64,000 bases of DNA. Source: Flavobacterium gilvum (lineage in GTDB: Bacteria; Bacteroidota; Bacteroidia; Flavobacteriales; Flavobacteriaceae). The stretch is from assembly GCF_001761465.1 (NCBI RefSeq), contig NZ_CP017479.1, positions 868,001 through 932,000 of the forward strand, read 5' to 3'. This document shows, piece by piece, positions 52,934-61,433 of this stretch. Within the stretch, counting starts at the first letter, position 1. Each line of letters begins with the position of its first letter. The notes beneath the pieces are model-generated. The model had not been told where the DNA came from. It saw only the letters and a list, made by a program, of their open reading frames with translations, and did no database searches. Position numbers and translations under genes: made by a program.

Positions 52934-54379
52934 TTACTTTTTGTTCAAGAAATTAGGTTTAATGTTTACCATTACATACGCCCATTGTGGAGACAGATTC
53001 GCGTTGACAACATTTTTAACTTGTGCCGAAGCCATAGAATTGGTTGCTTTCATGTAAGAATAACCAGCTTCGATATTGACCATTTTTGTGAAATTGTAGG
53101 ACATTTTCAAATCCAATTCGGTTCCTAAATAACTGTTTTGGGTTCCTCCTGCTCCGTCAGATAAAGTATTGGCGGCTTCGAATGCGTGCAAATCGGCAAA
53201 AAGAGTCAGGTTGTCTTTTAAATTGTATTTAGTTTTAAGAAAGTAGTTTAACAAACCTTGTGAACCAAAACCACTCGAGGCATAGAAATAATCCATATTT
53301 CCCCAAAATTTGTGAGGCGTTCCATAAAGCGGATCAAATTGATTGTTTGTTGAAGTCGCTGTAACGGCTTTTGTCCCATCATTTCCTGATAAATAATCAA
53401 TTCCCGGAGCTAAAAATAATTTTCTTCCCACTTGAGCTGTAGCCGTAAGCGAAGCCAAATCACTGCTCAAACTGCGTCCGTTTTTGTCATGTCCAAATTG
53501 GTGGTAAAAACTTCCTTCCAATTTCAGTTTTCGGGTTGGATTGATATTGTAGTAAAAACCAGTGGTGTTGCGAGTCCAAATTCCTTGTTCATTCACTTTG
53601 GTCACTACCGGAGGCGTTCCCGAAGTTACATTACTGTATTTATTAAAATTATCACTTAAGAATAAAAAGGAGATGTCTCCAAAGTAAAACTTTCTTGCCA
53701 AATACGCATATTCCAATGATTTGTAATTAGTTCCCAAACCGTTGGTTCCCGCAGTATAACCGGCAGTTACAGGCGGAACCCCATTGTAAATTGTTCCTTC
53801 CAATAGCTCTTTGTTTTGATTGAAAGCGGCCCCAAAATCGGCTGTCCAGCCTTTGTTGGCGAATTTCAAAACCACCGCATCGTGGTAACGCGCCTGTTGT
53901 AGCCAATCTAGTCCTCCTATCACCTTTTGGTCATCATAAGAAATTTCTTGACGTCCTATTTTCAGGGATAAATTTTGGATTTTGCTTACCGTGTCATTCA
54001 ATATGATTTCGCCCCAGGCTTCGTGTAACTGGATTCCGTTATTTTCTGCAGTAGTAGTTCTGTTGATCGTTGAAGCATCTTGTCCCCAAACTCGAACATC
54101 CTGAACTGCTACAAAAAATCTGAATCTATAACCTGTAAAACCAACATTCAATCGGGTTCTTTGTGAAGTAAATGCCGCTGTTTCGGCATCCTTTTTTTGC
54201 AACGTGCTGTAACCATCTCTAAATTCGGTTCTTGGTCTGAATTGCCCGGATGCTGTAAACTGTGCATTCGCCGCATTGTATCCAAATAAGCTCATGGCCA
54301 TTCCCAATAAAACAGCCCTTGATTTTTTTCCTTCCCTTAGTCTCTTTATTTTTTGTATTGTAGTTGAAATCTTTTGCAT
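52934..54379 (-). CDS. Alginate-export-type outer-membrane channel
   Basis: A 481-residue outer-membrane beta barrel with a long signal region (to about residue 39, NAANAQ). The mature protein alternates amphipathic strands (SGQFRPRTEFRDGYSTL, TSQRTRLNVGFTGYRFRFFVAVQDVRVWGQD, TFYFGD-like) as in alginate_exp family porins. At the head of the uptake operon it likely lets nitrate or a related anion through the outer membrane, not alginate. The C-terminus ends at NIKPNFLNKK without a T9SS domain. Confidence 0.85.
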   Translation of the reverse strand: MQKISTTIQKIKRLREGKKSRAVLLGMAMSLFGYNAANAQFTASGQFRPRTEFRDGYSTLQKKDAETAAFTSQRTRLNVGFTGYRFRFFVAVQDVRVWGQDASTINRTTTAENNGIQLHEAWGEIILNDTVSKIQNLSLKIGRQEISYDDQKVIGGLDWLQQARYHDAVVLKFANKGWTADFGAAFNQNKELLEGTIYNGVPPVTAGYTAGTNGLGTNYKSLEYAYLARKFYFGDISFLFLSDNFNKYSNVTSGTPPVVTKVNEQGIWTRNTTGFYYNINPTRKLKLEGSFYHQFGHDKNGRSLSSDLASLTATAQVGRKLFLAPGIDYLSGNDGTKAVTATSTNNQFDPLYGTPHKFWGNMDYFYASSGFGSQGLLNYFLKTKYNLKDNLTLFADLHAFEAANTLSDGAGGTQNSYLGTELDLKMSYNFTKMVNIEAGYSYMKATNSMASAQVKNVVNANLSPQWAYVMVNIKPNFLNKK

Positions 54380-54407
54380 GATAAAATTTGTTTCGATTAG
54401 TATGAAG

Positions 54408-54438
54408 CAAATTTACATACGTATTTATACTTAAGTAT
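54408..54438 (-). promoter_or_regulatory. Porin-operon promoter with palindromic site
   Basis: TAAATTTG (54408-54415, minus) is a -7 box 29 bases before the porin ATG. Just upstream, ATACTTAAGTAT (54427-54438) is a perfect 12-base palindrome lying over the expected -33 position. A Crp/Fnr protein is encoded upstream, so this is a good candidate for its operator. The link is inferred. Confidence 0.5.
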
Positions 54439-54622
54439 TTACTTTTTACAAACTAAAACCTCTTTTTATTACGACAAAAAATATTCTGAAATCAATTTAT
54501 TTACTGCGTTTTGGCAAGTATATTTTGCAAACACCCACTTTTATTGGGATTGTCTTTACTTAATTTTCACCTAAACCGCTTACTTAGAAAACTGTCTTTA
54601 AAACTTTTTCTATCTATTTCCA

Positions 54623-54645
54623 CAAAAAAAGCCCCAAAAAGGGGC
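54623..54645 (-). terminator. Rho-independent terminator of the Crp/Fnr gene
   Basis: AGCCCC (54629-54634) and GGGGCT (54640-54645) enclose a five-base loop; on the minus strand the stem is followed by seven T's. It ends the regulator transcript about 30 bases after the stop and separates it from the porin operon. Confidence 0.8.
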
Positions 54646-54676
54646 TCACTAATTCAAAATTTTAATTTAAAACTAC

Positions 54677-55381
54677 TTATACATACTTATGTTCCATAAT
54701 TTCCGATTTTAATTTGTTGATTTGTTGCAATCCTATTTTCTTTCCTACCGTTTTTATCAAAGTTTCCCTTTTCAGACTTGAAATTACTCGCGTTACTTGT
54801 TCTTCTGTCGTTCCGGCAAAATCTGCGATTTCTTTTCGGGACAAATCCAGATTGATTAAATCATTGGTTTGACCAAATTTTCGATGAATATATAATAAGG
54901 TATCGATCACGCGCTCTCGCACATTCATGTGGGCAATTTTTCGAATGTTGTTCTCGCTCTTGTTCAATTCCTCGGCATAAAAAAGCATCATGTCATACGT
55001 GAATTCGGGGACGTTTTTAAGAATATCCAACATCACTTCGTTGTTAAAATTGCACAAAACAGTATCTTCAAGCGCGTAAGCGCCTATTAAATATCGGTTG
55101 CTAGTCCCAAATCCTCTAAAACCTACTGTGTCTCCATTGGTCGTAAAACGGACAATTTGTTCTCTGCCGTTGATTCCTGTTTTCACGGTTTTCACCTTTC
55201 CTTTTTGCACAAAATAAAGCCCCTGAATTGGCGCGCCCTCAATAATAAATTGTTGCGCTTTCTTACAGGTAAAACTGTGCTTCTTCTCTATATAACTTTG
55301 CATCTCGGGCAAATGAATATGCTTTTTGATAAAACAATTTTCATTGCTACAACTTATGCAAATGGCTTGATTCTCTTTCAT
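54677..55381 (-). CDS. Crp/Fnr family transcriptional regulator with N-terminal cysteines
   Basis: A 234-residue regulator. I start it at the ATG at 55381 (MKENQAICISC); the frame opens 54 bases earlier. The N-terminus has Cys8, Cys11, Cys16 (CISCSNENC) and Cys39, reminiscent of the Fe-S cysteines of FNR. Then follow the cyclic-nucleotide-binding-type barrel (IIEGAPIQGLYFVQKGKVK), the long dimer helix, and the winged HTH with LSRKEIADFAGTTEEQVTRVISSLKRE. Encoded upstream of the uptake operon, it probably controls it in response to oxygen or nitrogen oxides. Sensing is inferred. Confidence 0.88.
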   Translation of the reverse strand: MKENQAICISCSNENCFIKKHIHLPEMQSYIEKKHSFTCKKAQQFIIEGAPIQGLYFVQKGKVKTVKTGINGREQIVRFTTNGDTVGFRGFGTSNRYLIGAYALEDTVLCNFNNEVMLDILKNVPEFTYDMMLFYAEELNKSENNIRKIAHMNVRERVIDTLLYIHRKFGQTNDLINLDLSRKEIADFAGTTEEQVTRVISSLKRETLIKTVGKKIGLQQINKLKSEIMEHKYV

Positions 55382-55978
55382 CTGTAGCTGCTTATTGTTT
55401 TTTTCTGTTAAATTCTTCGGAAACCAATTATTCAATTCAATGAATTAACTTTGGTTAAATTATAAAATCAGTAAAAATTATACTGTAACTATCTTTATTT
55501 GAAGTAAATGTATACGTTTTTCGCAATAAATAATAATTGGCACAACTCGATAAACCACCCAATAGATTAAAAAAAAGCCGCTTTTTTTATTCATTTTTTA
55601 GTAATGAACCCAAAGAAATACCTTCAATTGTCATTTCATCTACTTAGATTGAGGGTTTTTCAGATATTCGTAATTCTTTGTGAATACGTAAAAATACGTA
55701 GTTTTTTATTGTTTGTATTTTTTTACTTACACATTTTATTTATTTCTTTTCTATAACGAAAATTTTATTCATCTCAAAAAGCCAAATTCGAGTTCTTTTT
55801 CAATATCCTCAAAAAAATTATTTACTTTACAAACAATTGATAATATGATAACTACAAATACGGCCTATAAATTAATATAACCAATACCACTCCAACCAAA
55901 AAAGGTCGAAAAAGCCAATAAATACAAGGTTTCACACCTAAAAAGGGCAAAAAAGATTTAAAAATAAAATGTTCATTA

Positions 55979-56095
55979 TACTACTTTTAAGTACCATTTA
56001 ACTACTGTTTAAATAGCAATTAAAGGCGGTTTAAATACACTAACTACTACTTCGAGCAATACTATACCGTAATACTACCTTAAAAGCTGTAAAAA
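55979..56095. repeat. Degenerate 20-25-base repeats near the prophage left end
   Basis: Units beginning ACTACTTTTAAGTACCATT, ACTACTGTTTAAATAGCAAT, AGGCGGTTTAAATACACTA, ACTACTTCGAGCAATACTA and AATACTACCTTAAAAGCTG follow each other at roughly 22-base steps, about two helical turns. Clusters of similar, helically phased sites at the end of a Mu-like phage are what transposase end-binding sites look like. The alignment is by eye. Confidence 0.45.
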
Positions 56096-56126
56096 CAAGG
56101 CTTTTGAGATACTAACCTAGAATAAT

Positions 56127-56151
56127 AAGCCCTTTAATTAGGGCTTTTTTT
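56127..56151 (+). terminator. Terminator-like hairpin at the prophage left side
   Basis: AAGCCCT (56127-56133) and AGGGCTT (56140-56146) with a six-base loop, then TTTTT on the plus strand. It would stop transcription entering from the host side, or, less efficiently, repressor transcripts leaving toward the host. Confidence 0.6.
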
Positions 56152-56200
56152 GTGGAATGAATTGAGGGTTTTGTATAATTCAAAAAAAGCATCTTTTTTG

Positions 56201-56236
56201 TAATGGATAACGCTATGGGTAACGTAATGGGTAACG
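56201..56236. repeat. Three tandem 12-bp repeats (TAATGGGTAACG)
   Basis: TAATGGATAACG, CTATGGGTAACG and TAATGGGTAACG follow without gaps, and a fourth unit (TATTGAGTGTAT) is diverged. They lie 146 bases from the repressor 3' end, in the non-coding left arm of the prophage. Likely protein-binding iterons. Confidence 0.75.
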
Positions 56237-56382
56237 TATTGAGTGTATAAAAGCACTTTGAATAACACCCCGAAATAACATATTTTAACCTTTAAAAGTA
56301 TTAAAAAAGGGGACTAACATACCCCTAATATAATGATTTATATATCTATGTATTAATAAACTATTGAAAATCAGGTATTTAG

Positions 56383-57078
56383 TTAATTATGTAGTCTAAT
56401 TGAGGCTCTTACAAGTCCAATAGCGGCTATTTGACTAAGTTTTACATCTTTAGGAGCATGATGTTGATTATGACTTACTAGCTTTACATATTCATCTCCC
56501 AATTCGCTCTGGTGAACAAACTTTATGGTTTTCATTGTGCTGGATTCGTCTAATTTGACTGCGACTACATACATTTCGCCAAAGAAAATTTGAGCACGCT
56601 CAACAGCAATACGTTTATAAGCAATCATATCGCCCGATTTTAACAAAGGATACATACTATCCCCGGAAGCATAGATAGCGCCATCGCAGCTAGGCATACT
56701 AGGAATGGTTATATAATCAATAACTTTTTCTTCATCCACCCCATCACCGTCAACTAACGGAACTAACCCCATAGTCGCTTCGAGATTAAACAATGGCACA
56801 CGTTGTATTTCGTAAATAGGATCTTTAGTTTTTCTATAACTCTCAACAGGTTCAGCAATTGAGTCTTTATTAGATTTTAACATCTCTCCTTTTCCTGTCA
56901 ATAACCAATTCGCGTCAATATTTTCACATTTTGAGATAATTCTATCATAATCTATTGAGTTTCTAGATGCCCAATTAGACAATGTATTCTGCTTAATGCC
57001 TAAAAAATCAGCAAACTCTCCATCAGTTTTGAAGTTATAATACTTTTTTATCTCTTTTAAAATCAAAGATTTATCCAT
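56383..57078 (-). CDS. Phage repressor, HTH plus S24 peptidase (LexA/CI-like)
   Basis: A 231-residue repressor. I start it at the ATG at 57078 (MDKSLILKEIKKYY); the frame extends 84 bases further, but across the operators. The N-terminus holds a helix-turn-helix (GEFADFLGIKQNTLSNWASR), the C-terminus an S24 peptidase domain with Ser141 in ASGDSMYP and a Lys in MKTIKF near residue 186, the pair used for self-cleavage. It faces the Ner-like gene across 95 bases, the same layout as c and ner in phage Mu. It should keep the prophage silent and could be inactivated by RecA after DNA damage. Confidence 0.88.
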   Translation of the reverse strand: MDKSLILKEIKKYYNFKTDGEFADFLGIKQNTLSNWASRNSIDYDRIISKCENIDANWLLTGKGEMLKSNKDSIAEPVESYRKTKDPIYEIQRVPLFNLEATMGLVPLVDGDGVDEEKVIDYITIPSMPSCDGAIYASGDSMYPLLKSGDMIAYKRIAVERAQIFFGEMYVVAVKLDESSTMKTIKFVHQSELGDEYVKLVSHNQHHAPKDVKLSQIAAIGLVRASIRLHN

Positions 57079-57092
57079 AAAATTAAAATTTA

Positions 57093-57139
57093 TTTCCCAA
57101 AATGTGAAAAATAATTTGGTATTATCCCAAATTGTGTAA
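57093..57139. promoter_or_regulatory. Two candidate repressor operators
   Basis: TTTCCCAAAATGTGAAA (57093-57109) and TATCCCAAATTGTGTAA (57123-57139) are direct repeats with starts 30 bases apart, on the same face of the helix. They lie between the divergent repressor and Ner-like genes, and the second fills the spacer of the rightward promoter, as expected for operators. Confidence 0.65.
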
Positions 57140-57147
57140 TATATTTG
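57115..57147 (+). promoter_or_regulatory. Rightward early promoter of the prophage
   Basis: TTTG (57115-57118), a 21-base spacer and TATATTTG (57140-57147) match the Bacteroidota promoter consensus well. Transcription would begin about 20 bases before the Ner-like ATG at 57174 and run into the transposase gene. Confidence 0.7.
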
Positions 57148-57173
57148 TTGAGCAAAATTCAAGAATCAAAGTA

Positions 57174-57353
57174 ATGAAAAAAATACGAATACACCCAGAG
57201 ATGAAAACCCAAATCTCAAAAGAATTTAAAGTAACAATGCAAACCGTATCGATGAGTCTTAAATACTTCTTTGATTCAGACAAAGCAAAAGCCATTCGGA
57301 AAAGGGCTTTAGGGCTTCTTCAACAGGAAATAGATCAGAATAAAGAGGAATAA
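57174..57353 (+). CDS. Ner/Cro-like small DNA-binding protein
   Basis: A 59-residue basic protein: MKKIRIHPEMKTQISKEFKVTMQTVSMSLKYF contains a probable helix-turn-helix (ISKEFKVTMQTVSMSL), and the tail is charged. The frame opens at 57132, but the promoter box lies inside that extension, so the ATG at 57174 is used. By position (opposite the repressor, ahead of the transposase) it matches Ner of phage Mu, which shuts down early transcription. The family is not otherwise recognised. Confidence 0.78.
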   Translation: MKKIRIHPEMKTQISKEFKVTMQTVSMSLKYFFDSDKAKAIRKRALGLLQQEIDQNKEE

Positions 57354-57384
57354 TTTCGACACCATTGCGGGAACAAAAAAAATC

Positions 57385-59463
57385 ATGGAAACACCATACA
57401 AGTATTACGAAAAGAAGTTAGGATTTAAAATCAAGTATTTGATTTATGATCGTGATTACCATGTTGACAGCTTAAAACTGATTAGTTATAGAGCTATTAA
57501 TTGGCGTATGAACTCGGACACCTGCATCGAAAAACAGCTACGCAGGGGGTCATTGGGTTGTGATGCTCTGGTGGTATTCGACAGTTTATCACAAGACTGG
57601 AAAGATAGAATCACAACAAAGTTTGGAAAACCGAAAGAAGAGGTTAAAAAATCGTGGTTCGCGCAACATTATGTGGCCGATCGTGAGGCCTTCGATTTCT
57701 ACATCGGGTACCGTTACGGTGAAAAGAACAGCAAAAAACTTGAATTAGATACTATTGAGCAATACGGCTACAACGCTTCGGTTTTAAACACGGTTCTCAT
57801 CATGAAAAATAACCGTAAGCAGTATTTAAAAGCCTTGGGATATACTTCGGTTGATATTTGGGATAGTTTGAGCCGTGATGTGAATGCTTTTCGTGATGTG
57901 GACCACAATTTACCAACTACAAAGGATTCTTTGAGATACAAAGTAAACAAGTACGTTAAAGAAGGTTATGCGGGTTTGATTTCCGGTAAGTTCGGAATGC
58001 AAAACGCCTTGAAAATTAAGGAACGTGAGCAAGAGGCTTTACTTGATGAACTTTTGGCGAAGCACACCAATTTGGACAACACTTTGATTGCGACGGTTTA
58101 CAATGCTATTGCTGAACAAAAGAATTGGCCAACAATTACAGCTCAAACCGTAGGTAACCGTAAGGAAAAATCAAACTTAGTGATCTATGCCGGTCGTAAC
58201 GGAGTGTCTGCCTTGTCAAATAACATTTTGATGCAGAATAAAAGACAGGCTCCAACATCACCAATGTTATACTGGACTTTGGACGGTTGGGATGCGGAAC
58301 TTTTATACCAAAAATCAACAATCGACAAAAAAGGCTACAGCGTTACTACCTACCACAACCGTTTGACTATGGTTGTAGTTCTTGATCCTTTCAATAAATA
58401 CCCTGTTGGGTATGCAATTGGAACACACGAAACCCCAGAACTGATTAAAGAAGCTTTGCGAAATGCATTTAATCACACCGCTGAACTTTTCGGCCAACGT
58501 TTCAAACCGTATCAATTGCAGTCAGATAATTATCAAAAAAAGGCATTAACACCAGTATATGAAGCTTGCACCAAATATTACACGCCCGCAGCTGTAAAAA
58601 ACGCTAAGGCTAAAGTAATTGAACCGTATTTCGCCCACATCAATAAAACATACTGTAAGCTAATGGACAACTGGAGTGGTTTTGGCGTTGGTTCTGGTTC
58701 AAAGAACCAACCCAACTCAGAAATGTTAGCCAAGTTAAGCAGATCATTTCCTGACGAAATAGGATGCCGCAAACAGTTGGAAAGTATAATAGCAGCGGAA
58801 CGTTCCAAAAAGCAAAAACAGTACCTAGAGCAATGGGAAAACACACAAGAAACACACCGTTTACCAATGCCAACCGAAAACTATTTACTGGCTTTAGGTA
58901 AAACAACAGGAGACACTAATAAACTGGAAGGATCAGGATTACATATCAAAATTAATGGTGTTAAACGTACTTACGATTGCTTCGAATTAGATTTTAGACA
59001 GCAAGCACACCAAAACTGGAATATACTGTATGATGACAACAACTTAAACGAAGTATTAGCAATATCCGCAGACCAAAAGTACCGATTTGTACTTCAAGAT
59101 AAATACATCCAGTCTATGGCCATTGCCGAACATAATGAGGACGACGGTTGGCAACGACAAAGAGTGAAAGAGTATAACAATACGGCTATCAAATTCATAA
59201 CCGATACCAGGGAAGACAACGCCAATGTGCTAGATCAGTTTTTCAATCAAAACCCTCTACTCAATGACACACTGGCCAAACACCTACTAACCGATTCGAG
59301 AGGACAACACAAAGACAACAAAAGCCAACAACGATTACAACCGGAGGCCGAAAAGGTGCTATTAAAACAAGAAAGAACCATACAAAAAGCGGCTGAAAAG
59401 TCGTGGCAGGACGAGCAAAACGAATATCATAATAACAAAATAGACCTAAACAATTACATCTAA
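57385..59463 (+). CDS. MuA-type DDE transposase
   Basis: A 692-residue transposase. The N-terminal part (1-280) has helical DNA-binding segments. The catalytic RNase H-like core follows: Asp300 or Asp303 in TLDGWDAE, Asp381 in LQSDNY and Glu413 in KVIEPYF, the expected DDE order. Then come a basic domain and a Lys/Gln-rich C-terminal tail (about 630-692), which in MuA contacts MuB and ClpX. It is the protein that integrates and replicates the phage by transposition. Its stop codon shares a base with the MuB-type start (TAATG). Confidence 0.93.
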   Translation: METPYKYYEKKLGFKIKYLIYDRDYHVDSLKLISYRAINWRMNSDTCIEKQLRRGSLGCDALVVFDSLSQDWKDRITTKFGKPKEEVKKSWFAQHYVADREAFDFYIGYRYGEKNSKKLELDTIEQYGYNASVLNTVLIMKNNRKQYLKALGYTSVDIWDSLSRDVNAFRDVDHNLPTTKDSLRYKVNKYVKEGYAGLISGKFGMQNALKIKEREQEALLDELLAKHTNLDNTLIATVYNAIAEQKNWPTITAQTVGNRKEKSNLVIYAGRNGVSALSNNILMQNKRQAPTSPMLYWTLDGWDAELLYQKSTIDKKGYSVTTYHNRLTMVVVLDPFNKYPVGYAIGTHETPELIKEALRNAFNHTAELFGQRFKPYQLQSDNYQKKALTPVYEACTKYYTPAAVKNAKAKVIEPYFAHINKTYCKLMDNWSGFGVGSGSKNQPNSEMLAKLSRSFPDEIGCRKQLESIIAAERSKKQKQYLEQWENTQETHRLPMPTENYLLALGKTTGDTNKLEGSGLHIKINGVKRTYDCFELDFRQQAHQNWNILYDDNNLNEVLAISADQKYRFVLQDKYIQSMAIAEHNEDDGWQRQRVKEYNNTAIKFITDTREDNANVLDQFFNQNPLLNDTLAKHLLTDSRGQHKDNKSQQRLQPEAEKVLLKQERTIQKAAEKSWQDEQNEYHNNKIDLNNYI

Positions 59464-60422
59464 TGGACCAAATCACTAAAAAAGAAATTATTCAAAGCCT
59501 TACTGCTTACATGCAGGAACATAATTTAAAACAGGCAGACGTTGCCAACAAAACAGGAGTTAGAAAAGAGTACCTGTCAATCATGCTGAAAGAAAACAGC
59601 GATTTCATGTATGATGCAGGAGGAACACGAGGATTTATCCCAAATCACCACTTCCACGCCTTAGCCACTATGTGCGGTTACCAAATTGAAAAAGCCTATT
59701 GGAGCCTACAACCTACCCCACAAACATCCGCTATTATAGCGCACCTGGAAGACGCAAGAAGCCATCACTCAACAGTGGTATTGATAGGTGAAACGGGGTG
59801 TGGAAAGTCGTTTACTTCCAAAATGTTTGCTTCCAAAAATCCTATTGACACATTTATCGTTACAGCAGGTTCCAGCGACACGCTAGGTGACTTGATTGAT
59901 AAAATTGTTTCAGAATTGAACATACATGCTACAGGTAAAAGCAAGTCTGTCAAAATCCGACAAATTGCCACAAAAATGAAGTTCCTTAAGAACTACGGAC
60001 ACAAACCAACACTTATCATCGATGAAAGTGAATACTTAAAACAAGCCGCTCTTTGCGCCATGAAAGAGCTCTACGACAACTTAGCCGATTATTGTTCTTT
60101 GGTTTTCATTGGTACAGATCAATTGGTTGAAAACATCGAAAAACTAAAAAAGCGCAACAAATCAGGCATCCCGCAATTTCACCGCCGTATCAAATTTGGG
60201 CTACGATTATTGCCACACATAGACAGAAGCTATAAGCTGTTTTTGGCAGACATCGAAGATCGTCATTTAAGAAAGTTTCTTCTGAACAATTGCGGAAATT
60301 ATGGAGAGTTGCACGATGTACTTGTGCCTGCATCACGAGAGGCCGAAAGATTGGGAGAACCGCTCTCACTGGATTTAGTTAGAAAGGTGTTTAACCTACC
60401 AGAGGGCAATTTGGTATGGTAA
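59463..60422 (+). CDS. MuB-type AAA ATPase with N-terminal HTH
   Basis: A 319-residue target-capture ATPase. An N-terminal HTH region (about 10-45, LKQADVANKTGVRKEYLSIML) precedes the AAA domain: Walker A GETGCGKS (109-116), Walker B TLIIDESE (Asp187, Glu188) and FIGTDQL (sensor 1-like, about 220). MuB binds DNA non-specifically, delivers target DNA to the transposase and gives target immunity. The start overlaps the transposase stop by one base and the end overlaps the next gene by 7 bases. Confidence 0.92.
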   Translation: MDQITKKEIIQSLTAYMQEHNLKQADVANKTGVRKEYLSIMLKENSDFMYDAGGTRGFIPNHHFHALATMCGYQIEKAYWSLQPTPQTSAIIAHLEDARSHHSTVVLIGETGCGKSFTSKMFASKNPIDTFIVTAGSSDTLGDLIDKIVSELNIHATGKSKSVKIRQIATKMKFLKNYGHKPTLIIDESEYLKQAALCAMKELYDNLADYCSLVFIGTDQLVENIEKLKKRNKSGIPQFHRRIKFGLRLLPHIDRSYKLFLADIEDRHLRKFLLNNCGNYGELHDVLVPASREAERLGEPLSLDLVRKVFNLPEGNLVW

Positions 60423-61063
60423 TAAAAAAAGCCCTAACGGTTGCCAATGTTATCAATCAAAAAGTAACGCTCATTCAATTTTCTGATCATGCAAAAGAGT
60501 TATACCAAGCCTTTGGAAATCCACAAAATAAAGGTATTTGGTTTGTGTGGGGTGGTTCGGGTTCAGGCAAAAGCAGTCTGCTTTTAGACATCACAAAAGC
60601 TTTCTGTAAAGACTTAAAAGCCATACACGTAGAACACGAAGAGGATTTAGACGATGTTGATTTTATAGACCGATTGAAGCTTAAGAACATGCAGGATGTA
60701 AAAGATAACTTCCTGACGGCTCAATACAACCACGATGAGCTTTGCGCTTATCTTGACAGAAGGGACAGCGCAAAAGTGGTGGTCATTAATTCAGCAACTT
60801 ACTTTTTTAAAGACTTACAGCAGTACTATGATTTTGCTAAGAAATACAAACGAAGGAAAATCATAATCATATCAGGAATGGCAAAGGGAAATAACCCGCT
60901 TACCTATATGGAGGAAAAAATCATGTTCGATGCCAATAAAAAAATATTCTGTTCGGGGTATTTAGCATCCTGCAAAGGTAGAACCATAGGACCCAACGGG
61001 GGACTATACGTAATCTGGAAAGAAGGTTACGATAAGATTAGAGGAGAAAGCAAACAAGACTAA
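60416..61063 (+). CDS. Second P-loop ATPase of the prophage
   Basis: A 215-residue protein with Walker A GGSGSGKSS (46-54) and a likely Walker B at KVVVINSATYFFK (about 121-131), here with Asn where Asp is usual. It overlaps the MuB-type gene by 7 bases, so the two are translationally coupled. Phage Mu itself has one ATPase at this position; Bacteroidota Mu-like phages appear to have a second. Its role (target choice, replication or defence) is unknown. Confidence 0.75.
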   Translation: MVIKKALTVANVINQKVTLIQFSDHAKELYQAFGNPQNKGIWFVWGGSGSGKSSLLLDITKAFCKDLKAIHVEHEEDLDDVDFIDRLKLKNMQDVKDNFLTAQYNHDELCAYLDRRDSAKVVVINSATYFFKDLQQYYDFAKKYKRRKIIIISGMAKGNNPLTYMEEKIMFDANKKIFCSGYLASCKGRTIGPNGGLYVIWKEGYDKIRGESKQD

Positions 61064-61075
61064 AACAAAAGCATC

Positions 61076-61429
61076 ATGACAACAATTCAAAAATTAGCCA
61101 TTACCCCGGAGCAATACGAATCTATCATTTGGGACCTATACAACAAATGGTGTCAAAGCGTGAGTATTACTCAAAGAGAGTACCAACAAGTATTAGCCAA
61201 CAGTGCAATTAATAAATGGTTCTTGGTGGAACTGTCAAAACGAGAGGCTGAATTTCACAAGCTCACAGACCGCTATGTTAATACCAATGTGACTACTGCT
61301 GACTTTTCCAATTGCTACCGCGATTGTGTCAACACCCTTTTCAATTATCGTCCAATGGCTTTGTTGTCCAATATCGTAAAGCCAAAAGTCAAAGGAGTTC
61401 CAATGTTTAACGCCATAAATCACAACTAA
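61076..61429 (+). CDS. Hypothetical prophage early protein
   Basis: A 117-residue soluble, mostly helical protein (LAITPEQYESIIWDLYNKWCQSVSITQREYQQVLANS) with two scattered cysteines. No motif recognised. It begins 12 bases after the second ATPase and belongs to the same early transcript. Confidence 0.68.
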   Translation: MTTIQKLAITPEQYESIIWDLYNKWCQSVSITQREYQQVLANSAINKWFLVELSKREAEFHKLTDRYVNTNVTTADFSNCYRDCVNTLFNYRPMALLSNIVKPKVKGVPMFNAINHN

Positions 61430-61433
61430 CCCT

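Larger units (their letters stand above)
55382..56382. other. Host-prophage junction region, no gene (1 kb)
   Basis: Between the regulator (host) and the phage repressor I see no gene. The part next to the regulator should be its promoter; the part next to the repressor should be the phage left end. Visible structure: ATTGAGGGTTTT at 55648-55659 and again at 56161-56172, the ACTAC/TTTAAATA repeats 55979-56095, the hairpin 56127-56151 and the 12-base tandem repeats 56201-56236. The exact phage end cannot be placed without the right end. Confidence 0.6.

Noticed and set aside
55979..56236. CRISPR array
   Set aside because: Units are short, degenerate and without unique spacers; there are no cas genes. 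Phage end sites or iterons fit better.
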